DNA of 64,000 bases from NCBI RefSeq assembly GCF_044901685.1, contig NZ_JBJDPS010000001.1, positions 1,240,001 to 1,304,000 of the forward strand, given 5' to 3'. Source of the stretch: Micromonospora_G sp044901685. GTDB taxonomy: Bacteria; Actinomycetota; Actinomycetes; Mycobacteriales; Micromonosporaceae. Within the stretch, counting starts at the first letter, position 1, and the number at the start of each line of letters is the position of its first letter. This document shows, in pieces, positions 17,894 to 25,035 of the stretch. The notes under the pieces were generated by a model. It was not told where the DNA came from and searched no databases. It saw only the letters and a program-made list of their open reading frames with translations. A program made the translations under genes and the position numbers.

Positions 17894-18016
17894 AGAAACG
17901 AGGAGGTCGCCGCGTACGCTCAGGCATGGACGATGCTTGAGGATGCGGCGCTGGACCCGCAACGGTCGGCGGCCCTGATCAGAGAGATCAAGGAAGGTAG
18001 CGGCGAGCATGACTGA
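17894..18016 (+). pseudogene. C-terminal remnant of an XRE/DUF5753-type regulator
   Basis: The frame ending at 18016 reads RNEEVAAYAQAWTMLEDAAL and continues with DPQRSAALIREIKEGS. This is how the C-terminus of actinobacterial HTH-DUF5753 regulators typically looks just before a DUF397 gene. No helix-turn-helix or ligand domain is found upstream in any frame. Its stop overlaps the DUF397 start, as in intact pairs. An internal ATG at 17933, downstream of GAGGAGGT, could give a peptide of about 27 residues. I read it as a decayed 5'-deleted gene, but a functional micro-ORF cannot be excluded. Confidence 0.4.
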
Positions 18017-18197
18017 GCTGACCGGCGCCCGGTGGCGCAAGAGCACCCGGAGCGGTAGCACCGGGGGCAACTGTGTGGAGGTCGCGGACAACCTGCCCGG
18101 TGTCGTCGGCGTACGGGACAGCAAGGACCCGACCGGGCCGGCACTGGTGTTCGAGCCGTCGGCCTGGGGCCGGTTCACCCGGTCGGTCAAGGTGTAA
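18009..18197 (+). CDS. DUF397 domain protein
   Basis: Predicted 62 residues with the DUF397 signature WRKSTRSGSTGGNCVEVAD ... VRDSKDPTGPALVF ... WGRFTRSVK. These small actinobacterial proteins usually follow an XRE-DUF5753 regulator and act as its partner, as in the BldB/WhiJ-type developmental switches. Here the regulator is reduced to a remnant, so this copy may be an orphan answering to a homologue elsewhere. It ends before a clear terminator. Confidence 0.9.
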   Translation: MTELTGARWRKSTRSGSTGGNCVEVADNLPGVVGVRDSKDPTGPALVFEPSAWGRFTRSVKV

Positions 18198-18217
18198 CCC
18201 ACCCCTGCAACGACAGA

Positions 18218-18253
18218 AAACCCCGGCCACATCTCGCGGTGTGGCCGGGGTTT
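18218..18253 (+). terminator. rho-independent terminator after DUF397
   Basis: A 14-bp inverted repeat (AAACCCCGGCCACA at 18218-18231 and its complement at 18240-18253) has an 8-nt loop and ends in TTT. Confidence 0.85.
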
Positions 18254-18523
18254 GTCGTCGGACGAGCATCGCGACGATCGGCGCCGTCGCATCGGTGACA
18301 CTTCATGGACGGTACGGACACCCCGTTGCAGGCTGGGATCTAGTCGACTGAGACCGGCAGGGTGGTTCAGCCGAGTCGGCTGGTCCGCGCCGATCGCGGA
18401 CGTTCACGGGGGCTCGGACTGGGCGGACGCGCGTTCCGCCGTCATCGCGCGGCGATGCCGTCGCGACTTTCCCCGTGGGGCGACCAGGGCCCTGTGCCGG
18501 TCCACACTGGGGAGGATCGACTG
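18254..18523. other. non-coding stretch before the haem peroxidase
   Basis: It contains the right copy of the 21-bp direct repeat (18267-18287). An imperfect inverted repeat GCGACG...CGTCGC (18271-18276 and 18285-18290) overlaps that copy and could be an operator. The ribosome binding site GGGGAGGA of the peroxidase is near 18509-18516. No clear promoter hexamers were found. Confidence 0.35.
18267..18287 (+). repeat. 21-bp direct repeat, right copy
   Basis: CATCGCGACGATCG-G-CGCCGT differs from the left copy (17850-17870) at one base. The sequence around it forms a short dyad GCGACG/CGTCGC not complete in the left copy. It may be a recombination scar, a duplicated target, or two binding sites of one regulator. 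Confidence 0.6.
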
Positions 18524-20200
18524 ATGAAGCGGCACATGCGGGAGGACTACTTCGTCGTGGGCGAGGGCCTGCTGTCGTTCGAGGGCCGGCGCGAGCCCGC
18601 CGTACGACGACCGTCGACCACCGCCGAACTGCGCAAGTTCCGGTTTTCCCGGCTCGGCCCGCAGGGCGACGCACTGACCGAGGAGGCGCGCGCCGCCCTG
18701 GCCCGGGCGATGGTCGCGGGCACCTCCACCGACTCCGCGGAACCGGCCGTGCCCGCCGGTTTTACCTATCTCGGGCAGTTCGTCGACCACGACCTGACGA
18801 TGGACGCGACCGCCGCCGCGCTCGGCGAGGACGTCTCGGTCGATGACCTGCTCCAGGGGCGCTCGCCCGCGCTCGACCTCGACTCGCTCTACGGTCGGGG
18901 ACCGCAGGACAAGAAGGACAAGGTCTTCTACGCCGAGGACGGCTTGCACCTTCGGGTCGGCACCACCGCCGCGGTGCCGCTCGACGCCACCACGAACCAG
19001 GACCGGGACGGGTTCGACCTGCCCCGGTCCGGACTCGGGTCGTCGAAACGGGAGCGGCAGGCGGCGCTGATCCCGGACGCCCGCAACGACGAGAACCTCG
19101 CGGTCGCCCAGACCCACCTGGCCTTCATCCGGTTCCACAACCGGGTCGTCGACCAGTTGGCCACCGGCGGACTCTCCGGGCCGGCGCTGTTCCGGACCGC
19201 GCGTTCGGTGGTCGTCAAGCACTACCAGTGGATGCTGCGTACGGACTTTCTGCCGCGCATCGTGGCACCGGCCATCGTGGACGACGTCTTTACCAACGGA
19301 CGACGCTTCTTCGAGGTCTCGCCCGGCTACGAGCAGCGCCGACGCGGCCGGTGGGTGCAGCCGGGAGACCGGCCGACCATGCCCATCGAGTTCTCCGTCG
19401 CGGCCTACCGGCTGGGGCACAGCATGGTCCGCGAGGTGTACGAGTGGAACCGGTTCTTCAACACCCAGAGTCAGTTCGGGTTGCCGGCCGGCACCCTCGA
19501 ACTGCTGTTCCAGTTCTCCGGCACCAGTGGCAACCTCTCCCCGGACGGCACCGTCGACGATCCCGAATCGGGTTCGTTCGAGCGGCTGCCGACCAACTGG
19601 ATCGCGGACTTCCGCCGCCTCTACGACTTCGCCGAGGCCGGACGGGACGACCTGGTGGTACGCCCGGAGGAGGGACCGGGTCTCAACCTCACCCGCCGGG
19701 TGGACACCCGGATGGTCGACCCGCTGCGCAACCTGCCGCTCGGCTCGTTCGGCGAGCGGACCGCGACGCCCGCCGAGATCGAACGAAACCTCGCCTTCCG
19801 CAACCTCACCCGGGCCGTCATGGTCCGGCTCGCCAGCGGCCAGCAGATGGCCGAACTGTTCGACCTGGTGCCGCTCAAGCCGGACGAGATCCTGCACGGG
19901 GAGAACGGCGCCGTGCTCGACGAGCTGACCGACGCGCAGAAGGACGAGGTGGCCCGGAACACGCCGCTGTGGTTCTACATCCTGCGTGAGGCCGAGTTCA
20001 ACGGTGGTCGGCTCGACGGGGTCGGCGGGCGGATCGTCGCCGAGGTCTTCCACCGGGCCATGCAGGGCAGCCGCAACTCGATGCTGCGGGACACCAGTTG
20101 GCGCCCGACCCTGGGGCCGGACCGGGACACCTTCCGGATGGTGGACCTGCTGCTCTTCGCGTACGAGGGCAAGGCGGAACTGCTCAACCCGCTCGGCTGA
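18524..20200 (+). CDS. animal-type haem peroxidase (An_peroxidase family)
   Basis: Predicted 558 residues starting at an ATG preceded by GGGGAGGA. It shows the mammalian-peroxidase-like core: distal haem His in FVDHDLTMD (about residue 88), catalytic Arg region in SMVREVYEWNRFF and proximal His in YRLGHSMVR (about 300). No signal peptide is visible, so it is probably cytosolic. Bacterial members are rare and poorly characterised; proposed roles are halide oxidation and defence. It is a monocistronic gene. Family call is strong; substrate unknown. Confidence 0.88.
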   Translation: MKRHMREDYFVVGEGLLSFEGRREPAVRRPSTTAELRKFRFSRLGPQGDALTEEARAALARAMVAGTSTDSAEPAVPAGFTYLGQFVDHDLTMDATAAALGEDVSVDDLLQGRSPALDLDSLYGRGPQDKKDKVFYAEDGLHLRVGTTAAVPLDATTNQDRDGFDLPRSGLGSSKRERQAALIPDARNDENLAVAQTHLAFIRFHNRVVDQLATGGLSGPALFRTARSVVVKHYQWMLRTDFLPRIVAPAIVDDVFTNGRRFFEVSPGYEQRRRGRWVQPGDRPTMPIEFSVAAYRLGHSMVREVYEWNRFFNTQSQFGLPAGTLELLFQFSGTSGNLSPDGTVDDPESGSFERLPTNWIADFRRLYDFAEAGRDDLVVRPEEGPGLNLTRRVDTRMVDPLRNLPLGSFGERTATPAEIERNLAFRNLTRAVMVRLASGQQMAELFDLVPLKPDEILHGENGAVLDELTDAQKDEVARNTPLWFYILREAEFNGGRLDGVGGRIVAEVFHRAMQGSRNSMLRDTSWRPTLGPDRDTFRMVDLLLFAYEGKAELLNPLG

Positions 20201-20270
20201 GCCCGTCACCCGCCCCGGGGCGGCGGTTCGCTCGTGCACCAGCGGGCGAACCACCGGCCCGGGGCCGTGT

Positions 20271-21218
20271 TCACCAGTCGAGGGGCTGCGCGGCGAGCCG
20301 GGTGTCGTACCAGGACCGGATCGCGGCGTACGTCTCCTCGGGCAGCGGCCCGCTCGCGGCGGCGATGCTCGCCCGCAACTGCGCCACCGACTTCGTGCCC
20401 GGTATGACGGTGGAGACCGCGTCGTAGCCGAGCAGGAAGCGCAGCGCCCCGTCGAGCAGGCCGACCCCCTCGGGCAGCAACGCCCGCAGCTCGTCCACGA
20501 GTCCGGCCCGGTGCGCCACGTCCGCCCGCGACCACCGGTCCCGTACGTCGGTGAAGACGCTGTCCGCGTCGTAGCGGCCGGAGAGCCAGCCGGACTCCAG
20601 CGGAACCTTGACGATCGTCCCGACACCCCGGTCCCGGGCCCGGCCCATCGCGTCCCACGGTTCCTGGTACAGCGCGGAGAGACGTACCTCCAGTGCGTTC
20701 GCGTCGCTGGTGGTCAGGACGGTGTCGATGTCGGCGGCCCAGTCCACCGAGGACCCGTACGCCCGGATCGTGCCCTTGTCCTGGAGTCGTTGCAACACCT
20801 GGTAGTGGTCGGACCGGGTGCCGTCGAGGATCTCCGGCGGCGGGTTGTGCAGCACCACGATGTCGACGTGGTCGACGTTCATCCGGCGGGCGCTGCGCTC
20901 GATCGACTCCTCGATCGCCCCGGCCGACCAGTTGTCGCTGCCGTCGGGGTGGTAGCCGACCTTCGTGCAGATCACCGTCTCGTCACGGCGACGGCCGGTC
21001 AACGCCCGACCGATGTTGGTCTCGCTCTCGCCGTCGGCGTAACCGGGGGCGGTGTCGATGAGGTTGATCCCCGCGTCGAGCGCGGCGTGCACGATCCGTA
21101 CCGCCTCCGATCGGTCCGGGCCGTCGGGCCACTGCGCCGAGCGGCCGAGTTGCCACGCGCCGAGCCCGATCTCGCTGACCCGCAAGCCGGTCGAACCGAA
21201 CGCCCTGATCCGCACCAT
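20271..21218 (-). CDS. aldo/keto reductase
   Basis: Predicted 315 residues with the (beta/alpha)8 AKR fold and its tetrad: Asp and Tyr in DTAPGYADGE (about 54-59), Lys in CTKVGYH (about 86) and His in VVLHNPP (about 124). A C-terminal NADPH-binding segment (TVIPGTKS) is present. GGGAGG lies 9 nt before the ATG at 21218. It is a single gene convergent with the haem peroxidase. Substrate cannot be inferred. Confidence 0.9.
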   Translation of the reverse strand: MVRIRAFGSTGLRVSEIGLGAWQLGRSAQWPDGPDRSEAVRIVHAALDAGINLIDTAPGYADGESETNIGRALTGRRRDETVICTKVGYHPDGSDNWSAGAIEESIERSARRMNVDHVDIVVLHNPPPEILDGTRSDHYQVLQRLQDKGTIRAYGSSVDWAADIDTVLTTSDANALEVRLSALYQEPWDAMGRARDRGVGTIVKVPLESGWLSGRYDADSVFTDVRDRWSRADVAHRAGLVDELRALLPEGVGLLDGALRFLLGYDAVSTVIPGTKSVAQLRASIAAASGPLPEETYAAIRSWYDTRLAAQPLDW

Positions 21219-21451
21219 CGAGATTTACCTCCCCGTTCCGGCGATGCCGGATGGTCCCGTCTCGCCCGGATCGGCGACGTCGAGCCAGCGTATCGACAGC
21301 GGTATCGTCGCGTTGCCCCGTGGGAAAGTCCGGTCCCCGTCCGGTATCGCGTCGGACGGGCTGGCCACGCGCGAGCACGACTCCCGGATGGATCTTGCCG
21401 GTGGCACACCGAAAAGATCACCAGGAATCGTGCTCGCCGCCAGCAGAATGG

Positions 21452-21673
21452 TCAGCCGGCCTTCGTGGCGAGGAACACGCTGGTAGGGCCGACCCAGTTG
21501 ACCGTGGCTCCGCTGCCGCTGCCCACCGGCTCGGTAACGATGCTCAGGCCGGGGCCGGTGCTCTGTGCCCGCTGCCACACCTCCGCGGGCAGTGGCGACG
21601 TTTCCCGGTGCCGCAGAAACAGATCTTGGTCGTCCTCGTTGAGGCCGTTCCACCATTGATCGAGTTCACTCAT
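21452..21673 (-). CDS. small conserved hypothetical protein
   Basis: The likely product is 73 residues (MSELDQWWNGLNEDDQDLFL...). The start is taken at 21673; an ATG at 21706 would add 11 residues, and neither has a clear ribosome binding site. The N-terminal half is acidic and helical, the C-terminal half is Gly/Val-rich (GATVNWVGPTSVFLATKAG). No membrane segment or known domain is recognised. Codon use is typical of the region, supporting a real gene. Confidence 0.6.
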   Translation of the reverse strand: MSELDQWWNGLNEDDQDLFLRHRETSPLPAEVWQRAQSTGPGLSIVTEPVGSGSGATVNWVGPTSVFLATKAG

Positions 21674-21872
21674 AGGGAGCAGAATATGCCTGCCGTGCAA
21701 CGCCATTTGGATCGAACGTGACCGAGTCCCGACTCGGCCCGTCGCTGCCTTCCGGTGGCCGGGAAACCACTTCGGACTGAACGTGCCACGAGTCCCCCGG
21801 CCGAGCGCGCCGCCGCGCTGTCGGTGACCACGCTGATTCGGCCACCGCCTGATGATCCGTTAGCCTGCCACC

Positions 21873-22304
21873 ATGACCGAGGCCACCGCCACACCTACCG
21901 ACCGTTCCTGGTTCCGCCGCCCGCTCACGGTCGGGGTCGCGGCCGTCCTTGTGGTCGGACTGGCCGTCTGGGCGGGTGTCACGCTGCTCGGCGGGAACGA
22001 CCGCGTGATCCGGATGGAGGTCACCTCCAGCACCGGCGAGGTGGAGGGCATCACCTGGCGCAGCCCGGACGACAACAACGAGAACCACACGCTCTCCGGC
22101 GACGAGACGCCGATCAAGAGCCCGTGGAGCCAGGACGTCGAGGTGGCGGCGAAGACGGGGCCGATCCTGCTCAACGCCCTCGCGCCGCTGGGCGGCACGG
22201 CCACCTGCCGGCTGCTCGTCGGTGACGAGGTGCTGCACGAGGACACCGGAAGCCCGTTCGCCAACTGCATGGTCACCGCGCAGCGGGCCTTCCCCGCCTC
22301 CTGA
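21873..22304 (+). CDS. MmpS-like membrane-anchored protein
   Basis: Predicted 143 residues: short cytoplasmic lead, one membrane helix (about 19-41, VGVAAVLVVGLAVWAGVTLL), then a beta-rich extracellular domain with two Cys (about 111 and 132). The pattern (ITWRSPD...SPWSQDVEV...ATCRLLV) matches the MmpS transport-accessory family. No MmpL partner is nearby. TAGCCT at 21861-21866 lies only 6 nt before the ATG and there is no ribosome binding site, so the mRNA may be leaderless. Confidence 0.7.
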   Translation: MTEATATPTDRSWFRRPLTVGVAAVLVVGLAVWAGVTLLGGNDRVIRMEVTSSTGEVEGITWRSPDDNNENHTLSGDETPIKSPWSQDVEVAAKTGPILLNALAPLGGTATCRLLVGDEVLHEDTGSPFANCMVTAQRAFPAS

Positions 22305-22330
22305 CCGCCCCGGCGACCGTGCCCTGACGA

Positions 22331-22346
22331 GCGGCCCCTGGGCCGC
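22331..22346. terminator. possible short terminator hairpin
   Basis: GCGGCC-CCTG-GGCCGC lies between the convergent MmpS-like and XRE-cupin genes. The stem is only 6 bp without a T-run, so this is tentative. Confidence 0.35.
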
Positions 22347-22347
22347 C

Positions 22348-22923
22348 TCAGCGTACGGATCTTGCCCGTAGGTGAGCGCGTTCTCCCTGACGGCCGAAGA
22401 GGCTGAGCACCTCGACCGGTTCACCGTCGACGCAGCCGAACCAGTGCGGCACCCGGGTGTCGAACTCGGCAGCCTCACCCGGGGTGAGCGCGATGTCCTG
22501 CTCACCGAGGACCAGACGGAGCCGCCCGTTGAGCACGTAGATCCACTCGTAGCCCTCGTGGGTCTGCTGCTCGGGCATGTTCCGGGTCGAGTGGATGATC
22601 AGCTTGTACGCCTGGAGGCCACCGGCCCGACGGGTCAGCGGCACCATCGTCAACCCGTTGCGGACCACCGGGCGCAGGTGGACCCGGGGATCACCGGTCG
22701 TCGGCGCACCGACCAGCTCGTCGATCTGCACCCCGTACGCCCGTGCCAGCGGCAGGAGCAGCTCCAGGGTGGGGCGGCGCTGGCCGGACTCCAGCCGGGA
22801 CAGGGTGGAGATGGAGATGCCGGTGGTCTTGGACAGGTGCGCCAACGTGGTCTCGCGTTGCCGCCGCAGGGCCCGCAGCCGGGGTCCGACCTGGCTGAGC
22901 ACGGCGTCCAAGTTCTCGTCCAC
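22348..22923 (-). CDS. XRE family regulator with C-terminal cupin
   Basis: Predicted 191 residues from GTG at 22923 (AGGAG just upstream). The N-terminal HTH_3 domain (about 12-68; TLAHLSKTTGISISTLSRLE) is followed by a Cupin_2 barrel (about 105-180; HEGYEWIYVLNGRLRLVLGE, TRVPHWFG). This is the PuuR/ClpR-like design in which the cupin senses a small ligand. It lies about 100 bp downstream of the copper chaperone-DyP pair on the same strand and might be co-transcribed. Target and ligand unknown. Confidence 0.85.
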   Translation of the reverse strand: MDENLDAVLSQVGPRLRALRRQRETTLAHLSKTTGISISTLSRLESGQRRPTLELLLPLARAYGVQIDELVGAPTTGDPRVHLRPVVRNGLTMVPLTRRAGGLQAYKLIIHSTRNMPEQQTHEGYEWIYVLNGRLRLVLGEQDIALTPGEAAEFDTRVPHWFGCVDGEPVEVLSLFGRQGERAHLRARSVR

Positions 22924-23020
22924 GCTCCTAGTCTGCCGGGTCCCCGCAGCCGGAAACGGGTAGGTCAGGGTTTTTTGATCATCCTCTCGTCCGTCGGGCG
23001 GGGCGTTCGCCGACCGGGTC

Positions 23021-24283
23021 TCAGCCGAGTAGCTGCTCGCCGATCCAGCCGTCCGGGGCGCACCCGGGCGGGATGGCGAAGACGGCGGAACCGATCGGGG
23101 TGATCCACTCGTTGAACAGGTCCCGCTCCGCCAGCCGCCGCTGGATGGGCAGGAACTGCCGTGTGACGTCCGCCTGGTAGGCCGCGAAGATCAGGCCGCT
23201 GTCCGCCCGCCCGGCGCCGTCCGGCGCCCGGTCGTAGTTGTACGGCCGCCGGAGGATCTTCGACCGGTCGTCGGGCACCTGCGCCAGGCTGATGTGGGAG
23301 AAGTCCGGGATGACGGTGAAGCCGAGTTCGTCGGTGGCGGCGAAGTCCGGCAGATCCTCCTCCACCCGCCCGGTGAGCGGGGCGCCGCTGTCCAACCGCC
23401 GGCCGACGGCGAGTTCCTTGTCCGCGCGGCCGAGCAGGTCCCAGGTCTCCAACTCGGCCCGGATCCGGCGTACCACCAGGGTGCTGCTGTCCCGCAGCCA
23501 CGGCGGACCGTCCGGCACCCAGACGGCCTGCTCGAACGCGGCGGTGCCGGGTTTCGGGTTGGCGGTCCCGTCGAGCTGACCGAAGACGTTGCGCGACGTA
23601 CGGGACCGGTCCTCGATCCCCGCTCCCCGCCGGAACCCCTGTTGCGTCCAGCGGACCGTGCCGAAGGGACGGGTGTCCTTCACGAGCATCCGCTGGGCGT
23701 GCGTGACGGTGAGCGGGTCGTCGGCGCAGATCTGGACCAGGAGGTCGCCGCCGGACCAGGCCGCCTCCAACCGGTCGATGGAGAACGGTGGCAGGTCGGC
23801 GACCGACGCCGGCCGGCGTTCCTCCAGCCCGGCGGCGCGGAACAGTCCCGGCCCGAACCCGAAGGTGATGGTGAGCCGGGCCGGAAGCAGGGCGAGTTCC
23901 CGTTCGGTGTCACCCAGCGCCGGCTCACCCCGGGTGAGCCGGGCGGCGTCGTCGCTGAGCAGCCGCATCAGCCGCACCAGTGCCGCCCTGTCCGTCCCCG
24001 GCAGCAGGGTGAAGGCGAGAAAGGAGGCGTGCGCCTGCGGGTGGGTGGCGATCCCGGACTGACGTGGGCCGTGGAACGGCTCGGTGACCGTACCGGTTTG
24101 CGGGTCGGCCCGTACGGTGGCGGCGGGCCGGTCGTCGGCGGTCCCGGCGGCGACGGCGCCACCACCGGCGAGCGCCCCGCCGACGGCGACGGCGCCGCCG
24201 GCCAGCAGACGGCGACGGCTCATCCGGTCGCGCGACCCGGCCGAGAGCGGCACCGGTCCGGTGTCGCCGAACTGCCCGGTCAT
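23021..24283 (-). CDS. Dyp-type haem peroxidase, Tat-exported (EfeB/DtpA-like)
   Basis: Predicted 420 residues with a twin-arginine signal (SRRRLLAGGAVAVGG, about 23-37), so it folds with haem before export. The DyP signature GxxDG is present as FGQLDGTANP (about 230), and the proximal haem His is in PDFSHISLA (about 330). It is coupled by an ATGA overlap to the upstream copper chaperone gene. In Streptomyces lividans a DyP (DtpA) works with periplasmic copper chaperones in a copper-trafficking operon, and the same logic is likely here. An EfeB-like iron-release role is the alternative; no EfeU or EfeO is present. Confidence 0.9.
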   Translation of the reverse strand: MTGQFGDTGPVPLSAGSRDRMSRRRLLAGGAVAVGGALAGGGAVAAGTADDRPAATVRADPQTGTVTEPFHGPRQSGIATHPQAHASFLAFTLLPGTDRAALVRLMRLLSDDAARLTRGEPALGDTERELALLPARLTITFGFGPGLFRAAGLEERRPASVADLPPFSIDRLEAAWSGGDLLVQICADDPLTVTHAQRMLVKDTRPFGTVRWTQQGFRRGAGIEDRSRTSRNVFGQLDGTANPKPGTAAFEQAVWVPDGPPWLRDSSTLVVRRIRAELETWDLLGRADKELAVGRRLDSGAPLTGRVEEDLPDFAATDELGFTVIPDFSHISLAQVPDDRSKILRRPYNYDRAPDGAGRADSGLIFAAYQADVTRQFLPIQRRLAERDLFNEWITPIGSAVFAIPPGCAPDGWIGEQLLG

Positions 24284-24888
24284 GCCGCCGGACCCGGGCT
24301 CGGGGTCGGGCTCGCCCCCGGATGCCCGTCCGGCTGCGGGTCGTAGCTCTCACCGGCACCGGCGAACGGCTTCGCGATCGCGGTGAACTCGGCCGTCCGA
24401 CCGTCGGCGAAGGTCAGCGTGATGGTGACCTCGTCACCTGGGAGGACGGGGCGGGCCAGGTCCATCAGCATCAGGTGGTCGCCGCTGGGCTCCAGGGTGT
24501 GGACGCCCTTGGTCGGTACGGTGAGCCCGCCGGCCTTGGGGCGCATGACCATCCGCCCCTCCGTCATGGCCATCTCGTGCACCTCCACCGGGGAGACCGA
24601 CGAGGTCGCGCCGACGATGGTGGCGTCGGTGCCGCCGTCGTTGACCAGGACACCGAACACGGCGGTCATGCCACCGTCGGCGGCCTTGACCCAGGGGTCG
24701 CGTACGTGGAAGACGCTGGTCACCGAGGCGCTCGCGGAGACCGGCGGGCTCGGTGGCGCGGCCGACGGCTCGGCCGCGCCGCACCCGGCGAGCGTGCCGA
24801 CCAGTGCGGCGAGCAGGACACCGAACGCCGGTAGGGGAACGGCCCGTACGGGGCGGGGTCGGGTCTGTCGCGGTGTGGTTCGTCGCAC
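24280..24888 (-). CDS. PCu(A)C copper chaperone lipoprotein
   Basis: Predicted 202 residues from GTG at 24888 (GGAGG 6 nt upstream). A lipobox LAGC at about residue 35 indicates a lipoprotein. The copper-binding pattern of the family is visible: HEMAM, then Met residues, then HLMLM about 40 residues later. The C-terminus is a Pro-rich tail. Its stop overlaps the DyP start. PCu(A)C proteins hand Cu(I) to cytochrome oxidase or other extracellular cuproenzymes. No Sco or cytochrome oxidase gene is adjacent. Confidence 0.85.
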   Translation of the reverse strand: MRRTTPRQTRPRPVRAVPLPAFGVLLAALVGTLAGCGAAEPSAAPPSPPVSASASVTSVFHVRDPWVKAADGGMTAVFGVLVNDGGTDATIVGATSSVSPVEVHEMAMTEGRMVMRPKAGGLTVPTKGVHTLEPSGDHLMLMDLARPVLPGDEVTITLTFADGRTAEFTAIAKPFAGAGESYDPQPDGHPGASPTPSPGPAA

Positions 24889-24985
24889 GCTGGCCTCCGG
24901 TGACTGGATTCGACCGTTAGTCGTCACCAACCGGGGTGCGGTTCCCGGACCCGAGCACTTCGTCGCCGGGGTCTGCGCACTCCTC

Positions 24986-25007
24986 GCCCGCACCGGACAG
25001 TGCGGGC
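24986..25007 (-). terminator. hairpin after the siderophore transporter operon
   Basis: GCCCGCAC-CGGACA-GTGCGGGC (8-bp stem, 6-nt loop) lies about 30 bp downstream of the last ABC transporter gene. There is no T-run, so confidence is moderate. Confidence 0.45.
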
Positions 25008-25035
25008 GGCACGGACCCAAGGGCGTGCTGCCGGG

